From Halosimplex aquaticum (GTDB taxonomy: Archaea > Halobacteriota > Halobacteria > Halobacteriales > Haloarculaceae), in assembly GCF_028747785.1 (NCBI RefSeq), contig NZ_CP118158.1, positions 868,001-932,000 on the forward strand: a stretch of 64,000 bases of DNA, in the 5' to 3' direction. Shown here in pieces: positions 43,854 through 52,138 of this stretch (position 1 is its first letter; every line of letters starts with the position of its first letter). A program made the position numbers and the translations under genes. The notes under the pieces were generated by a model. The model was not told the origin of the DNA. It did no database searches and saw only the letters and a list, made by a program, of their open reading frames with translations.

Positions 43854-44687
43854 TCACTCCTCGGGCCGGGGGAACGCGGTGAACACCTTCGAGACGACGT
43901 CGAAGGGGTCGTAGATCGACTGGTGACACTGGCAGTAGACGGCGTTGGCGGCGCCGTCGACCGTCGCGGACTGCTTGAACCCAGAGGGGACACAGCAGAG
44001 GTGGGTGCACTTGTTGAGCCACGCGATGAACCCCTTCTCGGTGCTGGCGGCGATCCACTCGTCGTCTTCGGCGAGCCGTTCGATCTCCGGGCTCCGAATG
44101 ACCTGGACGGGGAGCGACGAATCCGCCTCGACCGACCGCCAGTTGGCCGCGGCGGGCTTGCCCAGCCCGTCGTCACCGACGCCGTTGCCCCACTCCTCGT
44201 AGTCGGCGAAGTCGTCGACGGTGAGCTTCGCCCCCGCTTCGAGTTCCGACTGCCAGTCGTACGTGATGCTACCGTCTGACCCGTTGTCGACGCGGAGGAA
44301 GTTGTCGGCCTCGCTCTCCGGCGCGATCTTCGGGTGGGTCTGGATGCCGCAGTACTGGAACCACTTGTTCGAGTACTCCACGCCTCCGAGCGTCGCGGTC
44401 GCGACACCGTCCTCCACCTCGCCGCCGTCGACGGCGGTGGGCCAGAGGCCCTTGAGGGCGCCGTCCTCGACGGTGATGGGGATCTGCGACATCCCCCGGT
44501 TCGCCGGACCGTCCGTGTTCTTGATGACCTTCGCTTTCACGCTCCCGCCACCGACCCCGCTGCGGTTCGTCGGCACGGTCGTCAGGCCCGACCCCGCGAC
44601 GCCCAGCGACCCCATCGCGGCGCTCCCCACGATACCCTTGACAAACCGGCGACGACTCGACGGCGCGGGATACTTGTCCTCGTCCAT
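43854..44687 (-). CDS. Rieske iron-sulfur protein, Tat-exported
   Basis: A 277-residue protein with Tat motif SRRRFVKGIVG and a hydrophobic helix, then a Rieske domain near the C-terminus. The cluster-binding motifs are CTHLCC and CQCHQS, giving two cysteines and two histidines. It carries electrons at the outer face of the membrane, as in bc1-type complexes. No cytochrome b gene is adjacent, so its partner is elsewhere. The ATG at 44687 lies about 25 bases from a strong TATA region, pointing to a leaderless message. Confidence 0.9.
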   Translation of the reverse strand: MDEDKYPAPSSRRRFVKGIVGSAAMGSLGVAGSGLTTVPTNRSGVGGGSVKAKVIKNTDGPANRGMSQIPITVEDGALKGLWPTAVDGGEVEDGVATATLGGVEYSNKWFQYCGIQTHPKIAPESEADNFLRVDNGSDGSITYDWQSELEAGAKLTVDDFADYEEWGNGVGDDGLGKPAAANWRSVEADSSLPVQVIRSPEIERLAEDDEWIAASTEKGFIAWLNKCTHLCCVPSGFKQSATVDGAANAVYCQCHQSIYDPFDVVSKVFTAFPRPEE

Positions 44688-44707
44688 ACCGTCGGCTGCG
44701 CGAGCCA

Positions 44708-44742
44708 AACGGATAAATTGTAATATATTTTATGTGTAATCG
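44708..44742 (-). promoter_or_regulatory. TATA region of the Rieske gene
   Basis: This is one of the most A/T-rich stretches outside the right-end island (ggataaattgtaatatattt and following). On the minus strand it gives a TATA-like tttatcc centred about 26 bases before the ATG at 44687, the spacing expected for a leaderless haloarchaeal transcript. Confidence 0.6.
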
Positions 44743-44856
44743 CGGACCGCGACTGCATCGTTCCACGGCGCGTGGATCGGTGTACTGACTGTGAATCGCG
44801 GAAATTGGTACCCCCGACGGGAGAGCCAGTCCCCGATGGTGTCACTAGACCGGACT

Positions 44857-44886
44857 GATTAAGGCCGTCCCCCACGAAGTCGGGGG
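44857..44886 (+). promoter_or_regulatory. TATA-like box and inverted repeat at the start of the FilR1-like gene
   Basis: A TATA-like gattaagg (44857-44864) lies about 25 bases before the ATG at 44889. Between them, CCCCC (44869-44873) and GGGGG (44882-44886) form an inverted repeat with an 8-base loop that ends two bases before the ATG. If the message is leaderless, the repeat covers the transcription start and would act as DNA, for example as an operator. Confidence 0.5.
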
Positions 44887-44888
44887 TT

Positions 44889-45665
44889 ATGAACGGTGAT
44901 TCCCTGGTCACCTACGTTGCCCGCTCGGAGTTGCGCTCGGCGGTACTGACTGCCGTCGAGCGCGACGCGCGTTCGACCGCAGCCCTCCGCGACGACCTGG
45001 ACGCGAGTCGGTCGGGCGTCTACAAGACGCTGGACGAACTCGCCGACAGGGGACTCGTCCGCGAGTCCGACGGGTGGGAACTCACGGCCCGCGGGCGACT
45101 CGTCGCCGACGAGTTGGCCCGCCAGCGCGCGGTCGAGGACCTCCTCGACGACGAGTTCTGGGAGGCCCACGACGTGTCCGTGCTCCCCCGCCGGTTCAGA
45201 CAGCGCCTCGCCGCCGCCGGCGAGTGGGACCTCTACCGCAACCCCGCGCGCAACCCCCAGTACCTCGAACGCTGGGCCGTCGAACTGTTCCGCGAGGCGG
45301 ACTGGCTCCGCGTCGGCGCGCAGGTGTACTACCCCCGCTTCGCGCAGATGGTGGACGAGCTCGCGGACCGGGGCGTCCTCGACGCGCAGGTCATCGTCGA
45401 CGACCGCCTCGTCGACGAGGCAATCGAGCGCTACGCCGACGGCGACGCGCCCTCCCACGTCGACGAGCGCGTCGCCGACCTCCCCTTCTCCTTCACCGTC
45501 ACCGCCGACCTCGTCGCGCTCTCGCTCCCGGCCCGCGACGGCGTCTCGGACCTCGACGCCGTCCTCGTCGGCTCGGGCGACGGCGCCGTCGAACTCGGCC
45601 GGGACATCCACGACCACTACTGGGACCGGGCGGTCCCCGTCGAGGACTACCTCGCGACGGTCTGA
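44889..45665 (+). CDS. HTH regulator with FilR1-type domain
   Basis: A 258-residue transcription regulator. The N-terminal winged helix is VARSELRSAVLTAVERDARS, then DLDASRSGVYKTLDELADRG and a wing ending LTARG. The C-terminal part (FREADWLRVGAQVYYPRFA ... DLPFSFTVTADLVALSLPAR) resembles the ligand-side domain of the FilR1/DUF1724 regulators. Targets and ligand are unknown. An inverted repeat at its own start suggests it may control itself. It converges closely with the next gene (11 bases). Confidence 0.85.
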   Translation: MNGDSLVTYVARSELRSAVLTAVERDARSTAALRDDLDASRSGVYKTLDELADRGLVRESDGWELTARGRLVADELARQRAVEDLLDDEFWEAHDVSVLPRRFRQRLAAAGEWDLYRNPARNPQYLERWAVELFREADWLRVGAQVYYPRFAQMVDELADRGVLDAQVIVDDRLVDEAIERYADGDAPSHVDERVADLPFSFTVTADLVALSLPARDGVSDLDAVLVGSGDGAVELGRDIHDHYWDRAVPVEDYLATV

Positions 45666-45676
45666 GGGACCGACGG

Positions 45677-46579
45677 CTACTCGCCGTCTCCGGCCACGGT
45701 TCGCCGCTCGTACTCGATCACGTCGAGGTTCTCCCCGAGGAGGAGGTCCAGCGCCTCCCCGCCGACCTCGACGGTCGCCTCGACTCTGAGCGGGTCCTCC
45801 CCGACGAGTTCGCCGGGCGTGTCGAACAGCGGGTCCAGTTCCCAGACGGGCGTCTCGCGGACGTCGACGCCGGCGTCGTGGAAGAGCGACACGACGGCCG
45901 GGTGGCCCACGACCGCGGCGCCCACCGTGGAGTGGGAGACGGCGCCGCACTCCCTGCACTCGTGGACCACGTCGAGGTACTCCTCGAACCCCTCGAACGC
46001 GTCGCCGCCGGGTCGCTCGGCGGCGGTGTCGATGCGCCCGCTGCAGTTCGGGCAGAACCCGCGGTTGATCCGCTCGACCTCGGTGAGGAGGTACCTGCTG
46101 TACACCGCCGGCAGCTCCTCGGGGTCGCGATTCGCGGCGAGGATCGGCGGGGCGGCCATGTTCGAGACCATCACCTCGCAGTCGGCGCACTCGATCTGCA
46201 TCTGCTCGGTCTCGTAGCCCGCTTCGATGGTCCCGCCACAGTTCGGACACGCGCCCACTGGCTGCGACTCGACGGCCGTCTCGTCGTCGGTGTAAACGCC
46301 CGATACGACCGCACCGACGAACCGCGACCCCGCGTGAGTGACGGTGTAGCCGTCGTCGCCCTTCTGTACGAACCGCGGGATCAACTCCTGGAGGTGGTAG
46401 TTGAACTGTCCGGAATCGCGGACGCCCGCTTCCTCCCGAATCCTCGCGAACGACGCCGACCCACCGCCAGCGGCCGTCGTCAGGTCCCACACCGCCCGGA
46501 GGATGTCGAAGCGCGTCTCGTTCGCGACGGCGTCGAACACCTCGCCCGGGTCCGCTCGCCCGTCCGATTCGTCGCTCAT
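45677..46579 (-). CDS. ArsR-like winged-helix protein with zinc-ribbon domain (DUF7351 type)
   Basis: A 300-residue haloarchaeal protein. Residues of about 10-90 form a winged helix (FDAVANETRFDILRAVWD, then DSGQFNYHLQELIPRFV). A second domain carries paired cysteines (CPNCGG, CADC, CPNCSG, CREC), which should form two zinc ribbons. The C-terminal part is beta-rich. A transcription regulator is likely; ligand and targets are unknown. Confidence 0.82.
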   Translation of the reverse strand: MSDESDGRADPGEVFDAVANETRFDILRAVWDLTTAAGGGSASFARIREEAGVRDSGQFNYHLQELIPRFVQKGDDGYTVTHAGSRFVGAVVSGVYTDDETAVESQPVGACPNCGGTIEAGYETEQMQIECADCEVMVSNMAAPPILAANRDPEELPAVYSRYLLTEVERINRGFCPNCSGRIDTAAERPGGDAFEGFEEYLDVVHECRECGAVSHSTVGAAVVGHPAVVSLFHDAGVDVRETPVWELDPLFDTPGELVGEDPLRVEATVEVGGEALDLLLGENLDVIEYERRTVAGDGE

Positions 46580-46627
46580 GGGATCGGTGTCTGCGACGTG
46601 AATCTTGAAGGTAGCGCCCGAGGGAGT

Positions 46628-46790
46628 CTACGCCAGCGCGCTGCCGGCTCGGATGATCTGGCTTCCATCTTTTTCCGCTCGGGGTCGCTCGCTCGCGACC
46701 CACTCGCGCAAAAACATGGGTGAAAAAACGCAGCCTCGCTCCGCTCGGCCGCGAATCTCAGGCCAGCGCGCTGCCGGCCCTGATAATCTC
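46628..46790 (-). repeat. Duplicated 3' end of gatA
   Basis: The last codons of gatA (I-I-R-A-G-S-A-L-A then stop, 46758-46787 on the minus strand) occur again about 130 bases downstream at 46628-46657, with the same protein ending and a stop but several base changes (GCCAGCGCGCTGCCGGC is shared exactly). The stretch between holds homopolymer-rich non-coding sequence. It looks as if sequence was inserted near the end of gatA, leaving the old end behind. Confidence 0.65.
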
Positions 46791-48050
46791 CTTCTCGCCG
46801 AACGCCGGGCCGACGAACTGAAGCCCGACGGGGAGTCCATCGTCGGTCTCGCCGGCGGGGACGGAGATCGCCGGGACGTTCGCCAGGTTCGCCGGCGTCG
46901 TGTTCGCGTCGGCGAGGTACATCGTCAGCGGGTCCTCCAGGCTCTCGCCCAGCTCCATCGGCGGGACCGGCATCGTCGGCGAGGCGAGCACGTCCGCCTC
47001 GTCCAGCGCGTCGTTGATGTCGCGTTTGATCCAGGCGCGAGCGTCCTGCGCCTTCTTGTAGTACTTGTCGTGATACCCCGCCGAGAGGGCGTAGGTGCCG
47101 AGGAGGACGCGCGATTTGACCTCCTCGCCGAAGCCTTCCTCCCTGGCGCGGGCGAACGTCTCGTTCCAGTTGCCGTCGTAGCCACCGGACTGGCCGTAGC
47201 GGACGCCGTCGAAGCGGGCGAGGTTCGAGGAGGCCTCGCTCATCGCGGTCACGTAGTAGGCCTCGACCGCGTAGCGCAGACACTCCAGATCCACGTCGTG
47301 GTAGGTCGCGCCCCGCGATTCGAGGTCGTCGATGGCGTCCCAGAAGACCTCGGTGACCCGCTCGTCCGCGCCGTCGAGCAGTTCCATCGGGATGCCGACG
47401 TCCAGTCCGTCGACGTCGCCGTCGGCGGCCGCGGCGTAGTCGTAGGCGCCCTCGCCGCGTTCGTCGGTCGCGTCCCGGACCGTGGCGTCGCTCGGGTCCG
47501 GACCGGCGATGACTTCCAGCAGTTGCGCCGCCTCCTCGACGGTGGGCGCGATGGGGCCGACCTGTTCGAGGGAGTTGGCGTAGGCGACGATGCCGTACCG
47601 CGAGACCAGGCCGTAGGTGGGCTTGATCCCGACGACGCCGCAGAACGCGGCGGGCGCGCGGACCGAGCCACCGGTGTCGGTGCCGAGCGCCATGTCGGCG
47701 TCGCCGGCGGCGACGACCGCGGCCGACCCGCCCGAGGAACCGCCGGGGACGTGCCCCTTGGCGACCGGGTTCTCAGTGGGCCCGAAGGCCGAGGTCTCCG
47801 TCGTCGTCCCCATGCCGAACTCGTCCATGTTGGTCTTGCCGGGGATGGTGGCGCCGGCCTCTTTGATCCGCTCGACGACCGTCGCGTCGAACGGCGGGAC
47901 GTAGTCGTCGAGCATGGCCGACCCGCAGGTCGTGCGGACGCCCTCGGTGGAGATGTTGTCTTTGACCGCGACGGTCGTCCCCGCGAGCGGCCCGTCGTCG
48001 GCGCCGTCGATACGCTCCGTCGTGATGTAACCGTTGTAGTCCGTGCTCAT
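46758..48050 (-). CDS. gatA: Glutamyl-tRNA(Gln)/aspartyl-tRNA(Asn) amidotransferase subunit A
   Basis: A 430-residue amidase-signature enzyme that frees ammonia from glutamine for tRNA-dependent amidation. The catalytic lysine is in GTTVAVKDNIS, the cis-serine and nucleophile serine lie in VPGGSSGGSAA and GTDTGGSVRAPAAFCG. It follows gatC, about 75 bases downstream on the same strand; gatB is not in the window. The short frame at its 3' side repeats its last nine residues. Confidence 0.95.
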   Translation of the reverse strand: MSTDYNGYITTERIDGADDGPLAGTTVAVKDNISTEGVRTTCGSAMLDDYVPPFDATVVERIKEAGATIPGKTNMDEFGMGTTTETSAFGPTENPVAKGHVPGGSSGGSAAVVAAGDADMALGTDTGGSVRAPAAFCGVVGIKPTYGLVSRYGIVAYANSLEQVGPIAPTVEEAAQLLEVIAGPDPSDATVRDATDERGEGAYDYAAAADGDVDGLDVGIPMELLDGADERVTEVFWDAIDDLESRGATYHDVDLECLRYAVEAYYVTAMSEASSNLARFDGVRYGQSGGYDGNWNETFARAREEGFGEEVKSRVLLGTYALSAGYHDKYYKKAQDARAWIKRDINDALDEADVLASPTMPVPPMELGESLEDPLTMYLADANTTPANLANVPAISVPAGETDDGLPVGLQFVGPAFGEKEIIRAGSALA

Positions 48051-48126
48051 GCGTGTGGAACCTCCGTGGTCGCTTCCGGGCGGCCGGTCGCTCGCGCGCC
48101 GTCGCCCGCTGCCGTGCGCTCCGCCG

Positions 48127-48411
48127 TCACGAGACGTTCGGTCCCTTGAAGTAGCCGTCCTCGGATTCCGGCGCGTTCCGCAGCGCCTCCTCCTGGGAGA
48201 GGCACTCGCGCGCCTCGTCGGGGCGCATCACGTTCGCGAGCTCCTCCTCCTCGTCGACCTCGGGCACCTCGTCGAGGGTCTCGAAGTACTCGAGGATGTC
48301 CGCGAACTTCTCGGTGAACCGGTCGACCTCCTCGTCGTCGAGGTCGATGCGCGCGAGGTCGGCGACGTGGCGCACCTCCTCGGGGTCGACGACGCTCTCC
48401 GTGTCGCTCAT
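48127..48411 (-). CDS. gatC: Glutamyl-tRNA(Gln)/aspartyl-tRNA(Asn) amidotransferase subunit C
   Basis: A 94-residue GatC: VDPEEVRHVADLARIDLDDE at the N-terminus, then FTEKFADILEYFETLDEVP and a loop with MRPDEARECLSQEEALRNAP before the tail with YFKGPNV. It stabilises the GatA-GatB complex. The frame runs on upstream but the ATG at 48411 gives the family N-terminus. Confidence 0.95.
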   Translation of the reverse strand: MSDTESVVDPEEVRHVADLARIDLDDEEVDRFTEKFADILEYFETLDEVPEVDEEEELANVMRPDEARECLSQEEALRNAPESEDGYFKGPNVS

Positions 48412-48755
48412 GGCCGAGGCGAGGCGTGGCCCGGCGGTAAGGGTTTCGATACCCCCTCCGCCGAATCGACGACCGTCGAACCGCTCCGGCGAACTCGACC
48501 CCGATCTGTTCCGATCTCGGACAGTCAGATATCCAGACGAAAATGTCGAGGCATGGCGCTCGACGGACGCGAAAACAGCCGTTTCACACCACCGTTTTCG
48601 GCGCCGTTGGCTGTATGAAACCGACACATTAACTATGGTCGAGAATAGACGTTCCACGTTAGGCCATTTTTGGAAAAGATTTAAGTCGTTTGGACCGCAA
48701 CAAATAATCCGGTGAGGCGGTTTTGGCGGGGACACCCCCGCATAGTTTGCAACCA
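48412..48755. promoter_or_regulatory. Divergent promoter region of gatCA and tfb
   Basis: A 344-base non-coding stretch. The tfb side is A/T-rich; 48671-48692 contains a TATA-like gatttaag about 75 bases before the tfb ATG, so that transcript should have a leader. On the gatC side a TATA-like segment (minus-strand ccttacc) lies about 30 bases before the ATG. Frames found here on both strands lack coding character. Confidence 0.55.
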
Positions 48756-49730
48756 ATGACCGACACCTCAATCAGACGATACACGAGCGAGCGCGAAGAG
48801 GAACGCGAGCGAGAGGACGACGAGGAGGAGACGCTCGTCTGTCCGGAGTGCGGGGGGAATCTCGCTTCCGACGCGGAGCACGGCGAGACGGTCTGCGAGG
48901 ACTGCGGCCTCGTTGTCGAGGAAGACGAGATCGACCCCGGTCCGGAGTGGCGCGCCTTCGACGCCGCCGAGAAGGACGAGAAGTCCCGCGTCGGCGCGCC
49001 GACGACGAACATGATGCACGACAAGGGCCTCTCGACGAACATCGGCTGGCAGGACAAGGACGCCTACGGCAACTCCCTGTCCTCGCGCCAGCGCGAGAAG
49101 ATGCAGCGCCTGCGAACCTGGAACGAGCGGTTCCGGACACGCGACTCGAAAGAGCGCAACCTCAAACAAGCGCTCGGCGAGATCGACCGGATGGCCTCGG
49201 CGCTCGGCCTGCCCGAGAACGTCCGCGAGACCGCGTCGGTCATCTACCGCCGCGCGCTCGACGAGGACCTGCTGCCCGGCCGCTCCATCGAGGGCGTCGC
49301 CACGTCCGCGCTGTACGCCGCGGCCCGACAGGCCGGTACCCCGCGCAGCCTCGACGAGATCGCCGCGGTCTCCCGCGTCGGCAAGGACGAGATCGCCCGC
49401 ACGTACCGCTACGTCGTCCGCGAGCTCAGCCTGGAGATCCAGCCCGCCGACCCCGAGAGCTACGTTCCCCGGTTCGTCTCGGACCTCGACCTCCCCGAGG
49501 AGGTCGAACGCCGCGCCCGACAGCTCCTGAACACGGCCAAAGAGCAGGGCGTCCACTCCGGCAAGTCGCCCGTCGGCCTCGCCGCGGCCGCGGTGTACGC
49601 CGCGTCGCTGCTCGCCAACGAGAAGGTCACCCAGAGCGAGGTCAGCGAGGTCGCCAACATCTCCGAGGTCACCATCCGCAACCGCTACCACGAGCTCCTC
49701 GAAGCCGAAGAGGAGTTCACGGCCCCCTGA
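48756..49730 (+). CDS. tfb: Transcription initiation factor IIB (TFB)
   Basis: A 324-residue general transcription factor. After an acidic, highly charged 25 residues comes the zinc ribbon (CPECGG ... CEDCGLVVEEDEID), the B-finger region (GPEWRAFDAAE ... GLSTNIGWQDKDA) and two cyclin repeats, each with an A-A-A-V/L-Y-A-A helix. The last part holds VTIRNRYHELL, the BRE-reading helix-turn-helix. Haloarchaea have several TFBs; which paralogue this is cannot be said. The ATG at 48756 matches the family start. Confidence 0.95.
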   Translation: MTDTSIRRYTSEREEEREREDDEEETLVCPECGGNLASDAEHGETVCEDCGLVVEEDEIDPGPEWRAFDAAEKDEKSRVGAPTTNMMHDKGLSTNIGWQDKDAYGNSLSSRQREKMQRLRTWNERFRTRDSKERNLKQALGEIDRMASALGLPENVRETASVIYRRALDEDLLPGRSIEGVATSALYAAARQAGTPRSLDEIAAVSRVGKDEIARTYRYVVRELSLEIQPADPESYVPRFVSDLDLPEEVERRARQLLNTAKEQGVHSGKSPVGLAAAAVYAASLLANEKVTQSEVSEVANISEVTIRNRYHELLEAEEEFTAP

Positions 49731-49790
49731 CGCAGTTTTCCCGCGAGCCGCTTTCGCAAGTTCGAAGCCGCCGGTGGCCCTCGCGCCCCT

Positions 49791-50261
49791 ATGGAGACGA
49801 CCCGACACTACACCGCGACGGTCTACGTCGTCAGCGACGGCGCCGTCGCGCTCCACGTCCACGACGGCCTCGACAGGTGGCTCCCGCCCGGCGGCCACGT
49901 CGACCGCGACGAACTCCCGCACGAGGCGGGGCTCCGCGAGGTCCGCGAGGAGACCGGACTCGACCCCGAACTAGTCGCCGACGTCGACGATGTCGAGTCG
50001 GCGACTATCGACCCGCTTCCCAAGCCCCAGCACTTCCAGCTCGCCGACGTGAACGTCCACGGGGACTTCGTGGGCCACCAGCACGTCGACATGGTCTACT
50101 ACGCCCGCGCCGACTCCCGCGAGATAGACCCGAGCGACGGCGAGCAGCCCGCCGAGGACTGGCGGTGGTTCACCGCCGCCGACCTCGACGAGTCCGTCGA
50201 CGGGCTGGACCCGGACGTGGTCGACATCGGCCGGCGCGCCATCGAGACCGTCGGCGAGTGA
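49791..50261 (+). CDS. NUDIX hydrolase
   Basis: A 156-residue hydrolase of nucleoside diphosphates linked to another group. The Nudix box is complete: GGHVDRDELPHEAGLREVRE then ETGL, fitting G-x5-E-x7-R-E-x2-E-E-x-G. The substrate is unknown. It follows tfb after 60 bases on the same strand and may be co-transcribed. Confidence 0.92.
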   Translation: METTRHYTATVYVVSDGAVALHVHDGLDRWLPPGGHVDRDELPHEAGLREVREETGLDPELVADVDDVESATIDPLPKPQHFQLADVNVHGDFVGHQHVDMVYYARADSREIDPSDGEQPAEDWRWFTAADLDESVDGLDPDVVDIGRRAIETVGE

Positions 50262-50324
50262 CCGGTCGCGTTCGACGTCGACCTGGCGACAACCCCGAGA
50301 ACCCCGTCCCCTTCTCTGGCCGCG

Positions 50325-50876
50325 TCAGTCGGTGACGGTGAGCCGCTCCCGCGAGACGACCGTCTCGGACTCGGTGTGGCGGATCGTCACTTCGACGGTC
50401 TGGCCGACCTGCAGGTCGACCCGTCGCTCCTCGATCCGGACGGCGATTTCGCCGCCGGCTTCGAACGTGGCGCCGCTACCGTTGCGGGCGGCGGCGACCC
50501 CGTCGATCCCGCCGCGTCCGCGGGTGAAGATGTGGTTGCCGCTGTAGTCGTCCTGCGTGAGTCGCCGCGTGGGGAGCCCGTGCAGTCGGGCGCGCTTGTC
50601 GTGGTCCGGCAGTTTCACGACCAGATCCAGATCCGCGACGTCGACCGTGTCGCCGCTCTTATGTCTGATCCGTATCCACTGGGCGTCTCCTCCGTCCGCG
50701 CGGATCGGATCGGCGTTCGTCGAGAGGATCGGCCCTCCGTCCGACAGCGAATCGCTCGTCTGCATCAGCAGGCCGCCGGTGACGGCGATCATCAGGACGG
50801 TGAGGCCGAACCCGATCGCGGCCATCCCCTCCCTCGAAACGGCGCGGTCGGCGGCGCGGTGCGATAGTCCTCTCAT
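50325..50876 (-). CDS. Type IV pilin-like exported protein
   Basis: A 183-residue protein with a short basic N-terminus, SREGMAAIGFGLTVLMIAV as a hydrophobic helix, and a beta-rich outside domain. This layout resembles haloarchaeal type IV pilin or archaellin-like proteins. A clear prepilin-peptidase site is not obvious, so cell-surface anchoring by an uncleaved helix is also possible. No pilus genes are next to it. Confidence 0.65.
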   Translation of the reverse strand: MRGLSHRAADRAVSREGMAAIGFGLTVLMIAVTGGLLMQTSDSLSDGGPILSTNADPIRADGGDAQWIRIRHKSGDTVDVADLDLVVKLPDHDKRARLHGLPTRRLTQDDYSGNHIFTRGRGGIDGVAAARNGSGATFEAGGEIAVRIEERRVDLQVGQTVEVTIRHTESETVVSRERLTVTD

Positions 50877-51007
50877 CTACCGAAGTGCACTCTCCCTGCC
50901 GGTAACGCGCCGCCCCTCTTAGCTCCTGTTGTGTGCGAGGTTACAGAACCGGAAGATCACGCGAACAGCGAGCTGACTGGCGTCGCCGCACTGCGGCCGC
51001 GCGACGG

Positions 51008-52138
51008 TCAGACCAGCGACTCGACGTACTGGCCGACGTGGTCGTCCATCCGCCGCTTGAATCCCGCCTGCCGGGCGAGACGGTCGATCTCGCGGGACAC
51101 GAGGCTCCCGTACTGGACCGCTTTCTTCTCCCGGAAGGCGACGGGGTCGGGCACCCACTCGCGGACCGCGAGGCGGAGCGCCCACTTGCGCTCGCCGCGG
51201 TCGGTCACGAGCAGCCGGCCCGGCAGGGCGAGCGCCGCCCCGACGACCGCGTCGTCAAGCAGCGGCGCGACCGGCTCGACGCCTGCGCCCCGGAGCGCCA
51301 GGACGTCTCGTTCGAGCTGATCGGGCAGGGTCTCGACGACCTCTCGACGGGCGCCCCGGACGGTGTCGGCCGCGACGCGCTCGTCTTCGGGCGCCCGGGC
51401 CACCTTCGCGTACCCGCCGAACAGCTCGTCGGCGCCCTGCCCGACCGCCACCCGGTCGAACCCGTCGGCGGCGGCCCGCTCGGCGGCGAGATACAGGGGG
51501 AGCGCGATGCTCACGTCCATCGCGTTGGCCCGGCCGGTCGCCGCGACCACGTCGGGGATCGCCCGCTCCACGTCGTCGTGAGCGAGTTCGACCACCCGCA
51601 GGTCCCGCCCGAGTTTCGCTGCGGCCGTCCGGGCCGCTTCGACGTCGTGACTCCCGGGGAAGCCCGCGACGTACAGCGGCGCGTCGAGGCGGGCGGCCAG
51701 CGCGGCGGAGTCGACGCCGCCGGAAAAGGCGACGGCCAGCCCCGCTGTCGCGGTGTCGTCGACCGCCGACCGGACGGCGTCGCGCACCTCCCGGACGGCC
51801 GCGCGGTCGTCGGTTTCCGGGTCCGGATCCGGGAGCGACCAGTGTCGTTCGTCTCCGGCGTTCGAGCGGGCGTGACCGGCGGGGACGGGCTCGGGTTCGG
51901 CGAGGTCGCTCGGGTCGAAGCTCCACGCGGTCGGGTCACCGGCCTCGGTGAACACCGGCTGGCGACCGAGCACGTCGCGAACGATCTGCCCGTCGGCTGC
52001 GCCCGCGAACCCGCTGGTGCCGGGCAGCGGATCGCCGTCGGCGAGCGCGTCGCGGACGGTTTCGAGCGACGCGCCGCGGACGCGATCGGTCGCCGCGTCG
52101 AGGGGTCGGTCGGCGGGCGAGACGGTCGCGTCGGTCAT
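51008..52138 (-). CDS. Asparagine synthase-like protein lacking the glutaminase front end
   Basis: A 376-residue protein. Residues of about 115-370 form the ATP-pyrophosphatase synthase domain: AVAFSGGVDSAALAARL (PP-loop), VGQGADELFGGY and the C-terminal REKKAVQYGS. The N-terminal 100 residues look like the tail of a class II glutaminase domain (VRDVLGRQPVFTEAG, WSFDPSDLAEPEPVP) but lack the N-terminal cysteine nucleophile. It may use free ammonia or modify another carboxylate. The start overlaps the PHP gene by 4 bases. Confidence 0.85.
   Translation of the reverse strand: MTDATVSPADRPLDAATDRVRGASLETVRDALADGDPLPGTSGFAGAADGQIVRDVLGRQPVFTEAGDPTAWSFDPSDLAEPEPVPAGHARSNAGDERHWSLPDPDPETDDRAAVREVRDAVRSAVDDTATAGLAVAFSGGVDSAALAARLDAPLYVAGFPGSHDVEAARTAAAKLGRDLRVVELAHDDVERAIPDVVAATGRANAMDVSIALPLYLAAERAAADGFDRVAVGQGADELFGGYAKVARAPEDERVAADTVRGARREVVETLPDQLERDVLALRGAGVEPVAPLLDDAVVGAALALPGRLLVTDRGERKWALRLAVREWVPDPVAFREKKAVQYGSLVSREIDRLARQAGFKRRMDDHVGQYVESLV

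Noticed and set aside
43854-44687. Rieske protein as the missing electron partner of the molybdoenzyme
   Set aside because: It is 26 kb away, has its own promoter and no shared signal; a link would be speculation.
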